From positions 37,307 to 101,306 of the forward strand of contig JBELBZ010000005.1 in the NCBI GenBank assembly GCA_042095055.1: a DNA stretch of 64,000 bases, written 5' to 3'. How positions within the stretch are numbered: position 1 is the first letter of the stretch; the number at the start of each line of letters is the position of its first letter. Of this stretch, positions 6,652 to 14,169 are shown piece after piece. The stretch comes from UBA8752 sp042095055. GTDB taxonomy: Bacteria > Bacteroidota > Bacteroidia > Flavobacteriales_D > Sanyastnellaceae. The position numbers and the translations under genes were made by a program. A model generated the notes under the pieces. That model saw only the letters and a list, made by a program, of their open reading frames with translations, ran no database searches and was not told the origin of the DNA.

Positions 6652-9607
6652 AGCTCGGCCCTGGGCTGCTCTGCTCCTTGCCCCCGTCTTGTTGAGCTGC
6701 CATCCTGGAGAGGCCCAATCAGAGGGGCCGGCAGCGATGAGGCCCGCATTTTTGGAGGGCGACACCGCCTCCGCATGGGCTGTCATGGACAGCATGACTT
6801 TGCGTGAAAAAGTGGCCCAGCTGATGATGGTGCCCCTGTACTCCAAACCTGGAGAGCCGGACTCCAAAAATGATGTGCGCAGCGCCATCGAACAATGGGG
6901 TCTTGGCGGCGTGATCGCCATGCAGGGAGATACCCAGACCACACGACACAACCTCGCCGAACTGGACAGTGTCTCCTCAGCGAGAACCGGCTTGGACCTT
7001 TTGACCGCCATGGATGCGGAATGGGGCTCCGGTATGCGACTCCCGGACGGTATCGCTTTTCCCAAGGCCATGGCTTTGGGCGCCACAGAGCACGAAGGCT
7101 TGGTTCAGAAAGCCGGACATGCTGCAGGCCACGAGCTCCGACGCTTGGGGATCGACATCGATTTCGCCCCTGTAGCGGACGTCAACAGCAACCCTGCCAA
7201 CCCCGTGATTGGCAACCGTTCATTTGGTTCTAGGCCCGAATTGGTCGGCGCCTTGGCAGCCGCATGGGCCGATGGGTTGCGTCAAGCTGGCGTCATGTCG
7301 GTGGGCAAGCACTTTCCCGGTCACGGTGATGCAGACCTCGACTCTCACTTGGCCTTGCCCGTGATCGCTTCCAATGTCGAAACGCTATCTGCCGTCGAAT
7401 TGCCCCCCTTCCAAACGCTCATTGACCGGGGGGTTGACGGCATGATGACCGCCCACCTCGATGTCCCTGCATTGGACTCCACATCGGGGTTGCCCACCTC
7501 TCTTTCTCCCTTGGTGATCCAAGATCTGTTGCTCGACTCTATGGGTTTTGAAGGGCTTGTTTTTACGGACGCGCTCACCATGGCAGGCGCTGCAGACCCT
7601 GTCCCTCCTGGCACCCGCGAAGTGGCCGCGCTCAGAGCGGGCAATGACGTCCTGCTTTTCCCTTCTGAACCAAGCTTGGTGTTGGACAGCATTGAGGCCG
7701 CCCTCCTGCGCGGCACGCTCGACACGTCCCGAATCAACGAGGCCTGTCTCAAGGTATTGCTCGCCAAACAATGGACGCAGAACGCCGACCACCCCCACCC
7801 TGAAGCCGACCTTCGGAGTTTACAGGAGGAAATACGCGGACACATGCTGGTTCGCTTGGGCACAGGACGCCCCCTCGACCAGAGCATCCGAACCGCCCTC
7901 GTGGTGGTGGGCAACCGCGGTGAAGCTGCCGAAAACAGGCTTCGCCTCACTTTTCCAGACCTCAAGGTCATCCGAAAAGGCAAAGGCCCCATTGGACAAG
8001 TAGACCAAGCCCGAATCGAAGCAGCGGTAGCCGACTGCCCGCAAGTGGTGGTGGCATTCTTGGATGAGAGCAACCGACCAGCGCGCAATTTTGGACTCCC
8101 CAAGGGGGCGAACTCCTTGCTCAACACCCTGTCGTTTGGAAGGCCAAGTTTGTACGTCTCGCTGTTTACCAGCCCCTATGCCTTGGCTTTCGTGGACCAA
8201 AATCCGGCATGGGAATGGCTGGTGGCCCACCATGAAGACGCACTGACCCAGCAGGCCGCCATGGCCGCATGGTGCGGTGAAGGAGACGCCTTGGGCAAGC
8301 TCCCTGTAGATGTAGGGAATTGGAGTGCCGGCCAAGGAAGCCCTTCTGCCGCCCGGCGTTTGCCTCGGGCGAATCCCTCCCCAGGCACGATGGCGATGGA
8401 ATTGAGGTTGGACAGCTTGGCTGCCGCTGCCGTGGACCTCTCTTCGACCCCGGGCATGCGCATTCTCGTGGTGGTCGACGACAGCATCCGATACGACGGT
8501 ACCCACGGCCACTTGGGAGACGCTGCGGCCACGCCTGTTCAGAGGCACCATGTTTACGACCTCGCTTCGATCACCAAGGTGGCCACCTCTACCCTATTGA
8601 CCATGATGTCTGTGGAGAAGGGGGTGTTCCAATTGGAGCAGCCGCTTTCGGCCCTTTTGCCCACAGACGACGACGCGCCTTTGAACCCTGAATTGGGCCA
8701 AAGAACCTTGAGGGACGTGCTGGCGCACCGCTCCGGCCTCCCCGCTTGGATTCCTTTTTATGTGGACTTGGTGGCCCATGAAGACTCCATGGGAGGTGTG
8801 CTGAGTTCGGAACCAGTCCCGGGCTGGATTCCATTGTGTGAGGGTCAATGCATGCACCCCATGTGGTGCGATTCCATTCGACGCACCGTACGGGCCATCG
8901 AGCCTCAGCCCGCCGGTCATTACCGCTACAGTGATGTGGGCTATTACCTGCTCCAGGACATTCTGGAATCACAATGGGACCTGTCTCTAGAGCAGTTGGC
9001 AGACAGCCTCATCCACCGCCCTTTGGGCCTGCAGCACATCGGATTCCACCCGCTCGAATGGTCCCCTATGGAGCACATCGCCCCAACAGAGTTGGACACC
9101 ACATTCCGGTCAGCGTGGGTGCGCGGATCTGTGCACGACCCCGGCGCTGCCATGCTCGGCGGGGTGGCCGGTCATGCAGGTCTGTTTTCCGATGCGCATG
9201 ACCTGGCGCTTGTGATGGAGGTCATGCGGCGCGGCGGGAGCCTCAATGGCATTCGGTTGGTGGAGCCCAGCACAGTGGCCAGCTTCACTTCAAGGGCCTT
9301 TCCCGACGAAGACAACCGCCGCGGCTTGGGCTGGGACAAGCCGGGCTTGGAAGAAGACACCGGTGCCAGTGGCAATGCCGGCTCGTGGTCGAGTTTTGGT
9401 CACAGCGGATTCACAGGCACATTGGCATGGACAGATCCCGAGGCGGGTTGGACTGCGGTCATATTGGGAAACCGCATCTGTCCGGATGCCTCAAACCGCA
9501 CCTTCATCGATGAAGACATCCGGACCAAAGCACTCAAAATCATCGAGGATGCGTTGCTGATTCCCAGCAGATTCCAAGAACCCGGACCGGTGGTGGGCCC
9601 GCGATAG
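6644..9607 (+). CDS. Lipoprotein fusing a GH3 (NagZ-like) domain to a class C beta-lactamase-like domain
   Basis: The chosen start is ATG 6644 (987 residues), which gives a lipoprotein signal peptide with lipobox LLSC and lipidated Cys19. Residues about 40-390 are a glycoside hydrolase family 3 domain with the NagZ-type loop (KHFPGHG at 222-228, Asp-Ser-His at 233-235) and nucleophile Asp309 in VFTDALTM. A linker domain follows. Residues about 590-970 are a beta-lactamase/esterase domain with S642-I-T-K645, a YSD triad in place of YxN, and an HSG motif near the end. Such fusions are known in Bacteroidota; I infer cleavage of beta-GlcNAc in peptidoglycan fragments plus an amide or ester hydrolase step. 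It overlaps cmk by 8 bases. Confidence 0.9.
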   Translation: MRKARPWAALLLAPVLLSCHPGEAQSEGPAAMRPAFLEGDTASAWAVMDSMTLREKVAQLMMVPLYSKPGEPDSKNDVRSAIEQWGLGGVIAMQGDTQTTRHNLAELDSVSSARTGLDLLTAMDAEWGSGMRLPDGIAFPKAMALGATEHEGLVQKAGHAAGHELRRLGIDIDFAPVADVNSNPANPVIGNRSFGSRPELVGALAAAWADGLRQAGVMSVGKHFPGHGDADLDSHLALPVIASNVETLSAVELPPFQTLIDRGVDGMMTAHLDVPALDSTSGLPTSLSPLVIQDLLLDSMGFEGLVFTDALTMAGAADPVPPGTREVAALRAGNDVLLFPSEPSLVLDSIEAALLRGTLDTSRINEACLKVLLAKQWTQNADHPHPEADLRSLQEEIRGHMLVRLGTGRPLDQSIRTALVVVGNRGEAAENRLRLTFPDLKVIRKGKGPIGQVDQARIEAAVADCPQVVVAFLDESNRPARNFGLPKGANSLLNTLSFGRPSLYVSLFTSPYALAFVDQNPAWEWLVAHHEDALTQQAAMAAWCGEGDALGKLPVDVGNWSAGQGSPSAARRLPRANPSPGTMAMELRLDSLAAAAVDLSSTPGMRILVVVDDSIRYDGTHGHLGDAAATPVQRHHVYDLASITKVATSTLLTMMSVEKGVFQLEQPLSALLPTDDDAPLNPELGQRTLRDVLAHRSGLPAWIPFYVDLVAHEDSMGGVLSSEPVPGWIPLCEGQCMHPMWCDSIRRTVRAIEPQPAGHYRYSDVGYYLLQDILESQWDLSLEQLADSLIHRPLGLQHIGFHPLEWSPMEHIAPTELDTTFRSAWVRGSVHDPGAAMLGGVAGHAGLFSDAHDLALVMEVMRRGGSLNGIRLVEPSTVASFTSRAFPDEDNRRGLGWDKPGLEEDTGASGNAGSWSSFGHSGFTGTLAWTDPEAGWTAVILGNRICPDASNRTFIDEDIRTKALKIIEDALLIPSRFQEPGPVVGPR

Positions 9608-9615
9608 TACATTGC
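9608..9615 (+). promoter_or_regulatory. TACATTGC box 12 bases before bshA start
   Basis: TACATTGC begins directly after the preceding TAG stop and its first T is exactly 12 bases before the bshA ATG at 9620. With the -7 element at this distance, transcription would begin at or very near the start codon. Confidence 0.5.
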
Positions 9616-9619
9616 ACAT

Positions 9620-10750
9620 ATGAGGATTGGAATGGTATGTTACCCCACATTTGGGGGAAGCGGCGTGGTGGCAACGGAGCTGGGCAAGGCCCTCGCTGCA
9701 AATGGCCATGAGGTCCATTTCATTACCTACGATCAGCCTGTTCGCCTGGGCAGCTTTAGGCCCAATGTCTTCTATCACGAAGTCAGAATTTCCCAGTACC
9801 CGCTTTTTGATTACCCGCCCTACGAGTTGGTACTCGCCTCGAAAATGGTTGAAGTTGTGCGCCAGCAAAACCTGGATCTGCTGCACGTGCACTACGCCAT
9901 TCCCCATGCCTCAAGCGCATACATGGCCAAGCGGATTCTCGCCGAAGAAGGGCGCCACCTTCCTGTGGTGACCACCCTTCACGGCACGGACATCACTTTG
10001 CTGGGCAAGGACCCCGGGTTTGAGCCGGTGATCTCATTTGCCATCAACCAAAGCGATGCCGTGACGGCCGTCAGTACCAGCCTGCGGAGTGACACATACA
10101 AGCTGTTTGGCATCAACAAGGACATCGAAGTGGTGCCCAATTTCATTTGCCCCGCTCATTTCGAAGCGCTGGAAGGACACGACCGCAGTGAATTCGTGGC
10201 CGACGGAGAACACCTGTTGTGTCACATTTCAAATTTCCGTCCGGTCAAAAGGGTGTTGGATGTGATCCATACGTTTGCCTTGCTTGCCCAGCGCACTCCC
10301 GCAAAACTCCTCATGGTGGGCGATGGACCAGACCGCTCCGAAGCCGAGCGTCTGGCGCGTGAGCTCGGTGTAGATGGGCAGGTCTTCTTTCTCGGTAAGC
10401 TCAAAAATCCGCTGGAGGCGCTGGCCATCTCAGACCTGTTTTTGCTGCCTTCCGAAAGCGAGAGCTTTGGACTTGCTGCATTGGAAGCCATGGCATGCGG
10501 CATCCCCGTTGTGGCCACGGAGGCCGGTGGCCTTCCAGAGGTGATCCGCCATGGGGTCAGTGGGATGCTGGCACCCATTGGAGATGTAGAGAAAATGGCA
10601 GACCACGCAGCGTTCCTGCTGGACCCCCAGCATCACGACAAATTCAAGCAGCAGGCCCTGAAGCGCGCCGCCGCATTTGACCTCGAAAAGGTCCTTCCAG
10701 AATATTTAAGGATTTACGACGGGGTGCTTGCTCCACAATCTGCCGGTTGA
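9620..10750 (+). CDS. bshA: N-acetyl-alpha-D-glucosaminyl L-malate synthase BshA
   Basis: A 376-residue GT-B (GT4) glycosyltransferase that joins GlcNAc from UDP-GlcNAc to L-malate, the first step of bacillithiol synthesis. Recognisable parts are the N-terminal CYPTFGGSGVVATELG segment, the HVHYAIPHA region, and the donor-site motif SESFGLAALEAMACG of GT4 enzymes. Length matches BshA. A bshC gene is at 44370-46037; no bshB was seen in the window. The TGA overlaps the ATG of the next gene (TGATG). Confidence 0.95.
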   Translation: MRIGMVCYPTFGGSGVVATELGKALAANGHEVHFITYDQPVRLGSFRPNVFYHEVRISQYPLFDYPPYELVLASKMVEVVRQQNLDLLHVHYAIPHASSAYMAKRILAEEGRHLPVVTTLHGTDITLLGKDPGFEPVISFAINQSDAVTAVSTSLRSDTYKLFGINKDIEVVPNFICPAHFEALEGHDRSEFVADGEHLLCHISNFRPVKRVLDVIHTFALLAQRTPAKLLMVGDGPDRSEAERLARELGVDGQVFFLGKLKNPLEALAISDLFLLPSESESFGLAALEAMACGIPVVATEAGGLPEVIRHGVSGMLAPIGDVEKMADHAAFLLDPQHHDKFKQQALKRAAAFDLEKVLPEYLRIYDGVLAPQSAG

Positions 10751-11358
10751 TGGGAACCCGAATGGAAAAAGCCCAAGGCAGCATTGGTGACCGGATCACC
10801 TATGCATGGCAGGACCGCGGCACCGAAGCCGAAGAATTGCGCATCCGGATCACCCAAGGAACCTCTGCGTCCAATATGGCCATGCTCTCTGTCTGGATGG
10901 TGTTGTGGCTGGGCTTGGAAGCCACCGTGGTGTACTTCTGGCTTCAAGATTCTTCAGAAGGCAATGCCGCCTTGGGGTACGCCATCTATTCTGCCTTCTG
11001 GGCCTTTTTTGCGTTTCGCATCGGCAAGGTGCTCTTGTGGCGATTGCGCGGAAACGAGGTCGTCACTGTGGACCGAAAGGGCATATCTGTCGCCTTGGTC
11101 TTTGGCCAACGTGGCCTGCCTGATTTCTTTGCCCACGGCGCCTACAAGGGTCTGTCAAGGATTGAAGAAAACCCCACACAAATCTTGCGCACCTTCGAAA
11201 AAGCCTTTTGGTCAATGGGCGGAGAGACGCTTCAATTCAGCGGTGGAAAGCGCACCATGGTGTTCGGAAAGCAGTTAACGGACCGCGACGCAGAAGGCCT
11301 TTTGCGGCTGATCCGTCCCGCTGCCCAACGGCTGGCGAGGAAGGTCGATTCAGCCTGA
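10750..11358 (+). CDS. Small membrane protein of unknown function, coupled to bshA
   Basis: A 202-residue protein starting at ATG 10750, which shares its first base with the bshA stop codon; a second ATG at 10762 is possible. Two hydrophobic segments (about residues 41-64 and 72-90) form a membrane hairpin. The rest is a mixed soluble domain that may face the cytoplasm. I do not recognise the family. Tight coupling to bshA suggests joint expression but does not show a role in bacillithiol synthesis. Its 3' end overlaps the convergent aroQ by 9 bases. Confidence 0.75.
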   Translation: MGTRMEKAQGSIGDRITYAWQDRGTEAEELRIRITQGTSASNMAMLSVWMVLWLGLEATVVYFWLQDSSEGNAALGYAIYSAFWAFFAFRIGKVLLWRLRGNEVVTVDRKGISVALVFGQRGLPDFFAHGAYKGLSRIEENPTQILRTFEKAFWSMGGETLQFSGGKRTMVFGKQLTDRDAEGLLRLIRPAAQRLARKVDSA

Positions 11359-11781
11359 AACCAGTGCCCTGACGGCAGCGGCATAGCCTTCGAGCCCAAG
11401 GCCGCAAATCACGCCCTTGCTCACCGGGCTCAGCAGGCTCACGTGTCGAAACTCCTCCCTCGCATGCACATTGGTGATGTGCACCTCTATGACCGGAGTT
11501 TCAATGGAAGCCACCGCATCCCTCAAAGCCACTGATGTGTGGGTGTATCCACCAGCATTGAATACGATCCCTGTCCCGTCAAATCCCACGGCATGCAGGT
11601 GGTCGATCAATTCTCCTTCAACGTTGGATTGAAAATAGGTCAGCTCAATTCTGGGAAATTGCTTGCTTAAAACCTCCAAGTACGCCTCGAAAGAGGTGTG
11701 ACCGTATTTGTCGGGCTCCCTCTGACCCAGCAGGTTCAGATTCGGTCCATTGACGATGTGAACGGCTTGTTTCATGTGCAT
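11350..11781 (-). CDS. aroQ: Type II 3-dehydroquinate dehydratase
   Basis: A 143-residue cytoplasmic shikimate-pathway enzyme that dehydrates 3-dehydroquinate. It has the N-terminal motif NGPNLNLLGQREPDKYG carrying the active-site Arg and Tyr, NAGGYTHTS, and a C-terminal EVHITNVHAREEFRH segment. Length is standard for the dodecameric family. Its ATG follows directly after the TGA of the upstream transporter gene (TGAATG), indicating an operon. Confidence 0.95.
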   Translation of the reverse strand: MHMKQAVHIVNGPNLNLLGQREPDKYGHTSFEAYLEVLSKQFPRIELTYFQSNVEGELIDHLHAVGFDGTGIVFNAGGYTHTSVALRDAVASIETPVIEVHITNVHAREEFRHVSLLSPVSKGVICGLGLEGYAAAVRALVSG

Positions 11782-14082
11782 TCAGGCCAAGGCCACTTCT
11801 TCGTGGGCATCTACAAACAAGATGTTGCCAATGCCATGGTGTGCCTCGAACAATTTCACCCCTTCTCGGCGAATGTCCGCGTCATTGAACCCAATAAAGG
11901 TGAGGTCAGCAAATATGCTGCGCTCGTCAATCAGAGCCTCCTTGAGGTCACCGGGCATCTGCTCGACCATTTCGATGTTTTGCTCACTGACAGGAATGCG
12001 ACCCGCTTGAATCAATTCCCGCAGCGCACCCTCTCTTTTGGCCCGGTCACCATCCCGGTATATGGAGAACACCTGGATGTGCGAATCCCTCCAATCGGGG
12101 TGGCCTTGGAGTACATATGCCATGAGGATCATCAAATTCGCATTGGCGGAATCCTCAGGCGTGATCCAAATGTGAATGGCGCGCCGCTCTCCAAAACCTC
12201 GAAAGCTTGAACGCAACAAACAGAGGTCCAGATTGGAACCGCGCAAAAGGTCATAATTCGTGACCAATTCCTGCGCACTTTGTGGCTGCTCGTCAATGTA
12301 TTCGAGGAGGATGGCGTTGTTGCCTTGGCCACTGATTCCGGGAAGCTGCACGCTCTGAGCGATGGCCGAAGTGTAGGAAGGCGACACTATGGTCGATACA
12401 CTCACACGGCTTTTGACGGCCTTGCCCAAGTCGGCCAGTCCTTGTTTCGCGCGGACGGAACTGCGGAATGTGCGGGCGTCGAGCCGGCCTTCAATCAGGT
12501 GCACGTAGGTACCGAAACCTTGACGGTGGGCGAGCCACCGCACCATGTCAAATGCCCCCGGTCTTCGGAAGGTGTCCTTGCTCACTCCCAGTATCATTGG
12601 GCGCCAATCCTTTCGGTCCAACTCAGCAGAGTCGCGGCGTTGCAAAATGAGCTGCAATTGGCGCGAAAGCTGAAACAGCATGCCCCTGAACAGGGCGACC
12701 ATTCCGCGTTCTCCACGCCGGGCCAACCCTATGTAAATGCCCACCATGATGACCAGGCTTCCCAAGGCGTAGCTGAAGTTCATCAGGAACATCAGATAGA
12801 AACAGGTCACTGCACCGATCAAGCTGAGCAACCAATGGGAACGGAAAGTGGGCCGATAACTGGGGCTCGCTGCGAAGTGTTCGAACAGGCTAACGAGGCA
12901 AATGGCACCGTACGTGACCATGAAGAACATTGAAATGATCTCGGCCACGGCGTTGATGTCTCCCAGTGAAACAAAAACAAAACCGATGATGCAGGTGACG
13001 ATTGAAGCGATGACAGGCTCATTGTCAGACTTGCGGCCCCGCTTCAACCTCAGGCCAATGGCCTTGGGGAAAATGCGGTCTACTGCAAGGGCTTGCAAGG
13101 TTCGGGGGGCAATGATGACGCTGCCGAGGGCACTGGAAATGGCGGCTGCAGCCAACCCGATCGGAATCAAGGGCGGCCATATCGCAATGGACTCCATGTA
13201 AAGCTGGTCTGAAGCCAATTGCTCAGGGGTCGCACTCACCCAGAATTTCAAGGCCACAATGATGTACACCACAATGCCGGTAACGGTCGCCCAAAGCGTC
13301 CCCCGGGGAATCGCACGGGCAGGCTCCTTCAAATCCCCACTCAATCCCAAACCTGCCGCAATTCCAGTAAAAGCCGGGAAAATAAAGGTGAACACCTCGA
13401 TGAAGGAATAACGCTCAATCGTTCGTCCATCTTCTGTGATGAAGGAAGCGTCAATGGTCCTGAGGATGTCCAGTTCTGCCTGAGGTTGTCCGGAACCAAA
13501 GAAAAAGCTCAGCAATGCGACCACCAATACCGCCACTACACCATACAAGGCCTTGACCCCAACCTGCGCACCCTTGGTCAACATGAGCAGGGTCAACAAA
13601 GTCATAAAGCCATAATTCACTTGCCACGGCGCAACCATGATGCCATGGCTCACTTCAAGCCACTCCAGCAGGTCACGTGTGGAGACCGTAAAAGCGATGA
13701 TGTAAAAGGCCACGCTGATGGCTTGGCTGAGGAACAAGGCAATGCCGATGGCGCCGCCGATGGACAGGCCGAAAGAACGGCTGATCATGTAATAGGCGCC
13801 GCCTCCTTCCACTTTCTGGTTGGTCGCAATCTCCGCCACTGCGAGGGCGGTGGGGATGGTCACCAAATGCCCCAAGACGATGATCGCCATGGTCCAGAGC
13901 AAACCCACATGCGCCACTGCGAAACCAAAACGCAGAAACAAAATGGCACCGAGGATCGTCGAGATGGCCGTCATAAAAACGGCAAACGTCCCAAGCCCTT
14001 TGTCCTGCATGCCGTGAAAATAGTCCCCGGCGCCTTTGTGTACGTCTGAACAGGGTTCATCGGCGGTCAGATTTTTCACCAA
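11782..14082 (-). CDS. SLC12/CCC-like amino acid-polyamine-organocation transporter
   Basis: About 760 residues. Roughly twelve membrane segments span about residues 28-475, starting with FAVFMTAISTILGAILFLRFG, followed by a soluble C-terminal region of nearly 300 residues. This matches bacterial relatives of cation-chloride cotransporters in the APC superfamily, and the segment IFPAFTGIAAGLGLSGDL fits that group. The substrate cannot be read from sequence. The start is uncertain: TTG 14082, GTG 14079, or a later ATG just before the first membrane helix. It is the first gene of an operon with aroQ; the 87-bp divergent gap to the next gene shows no clear -7 box. Confidence 0.82.
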   Translation of the reverse strand: MVKNLTADEPCSDVHKGAGDYFHGMQDKGLGTFAVFMTAISTILGAILFLRFGFAVAHVGLLWTMAIIVLGHLVTIPTALAVAEIATNQKVEGGGAYYMISRSFGLSIGGAIGIALFLSQAISVAFYIIAFTVSTRDLLEWLEVSHGIMVAPWQVNYGFMTLLTLLMLTKGAQVGVKALYGVVAVLVVALLSFFFGSGQPQAELDILRTIDASFITEDGRTIERYSFIEVFTFIFPAFTGIAAGLGLSGDLKEPARAIPRGTLWATVTGIVVYIIVALKFWVSATPEQLASDQLYMESIAIWPPLIPIGLAAAAISSALGSVIIAPRTLQALAVDRIFPKAIGLRLKRGRKSDNEPVIASIVTCIIGFVFVSLGDINAVAEIISMFFMVTYGAICLVSLFEHFAASPSYRPTFRSHWLLSLIGAVTCFYLMFLMNFSYALGSLVIMVGIYIGLARRGERGMVALFRGMLFQLSRQLQLILQRRDSAELDRKDWRPMILGVSKDTFRRPGAFDMVRWLAHRQGFGTYVHLIEGRLDARTFRSSVRAKQGLADLGKAVKSRVSVSTIVSPSYTSAIAQSVQLPGISGQGNNAILLEYIDEQPQSAQELVTNYDLLRGSNLDLCLLRSSFRGFGERRAIHIWITPEDSANANLMILMAYVLQGHPDWRDSHIQVFSIYRDGDRAKREGALRELIQAGRIPVSEQNIEMVEQMPGDLKEALIDERSIFADLTFIGFNDADIRREGVKLFEAHHGIGNILFVDAHEEVALA

Positions 14083-14169
14083 TTCCCCACCATTCTTGCT
14101 CTATGAGGGATTGCACCATTCAATTACCGGTACAGTGCGGAGCAGGGAGAGCCCGTAAAACCGTGCCCC

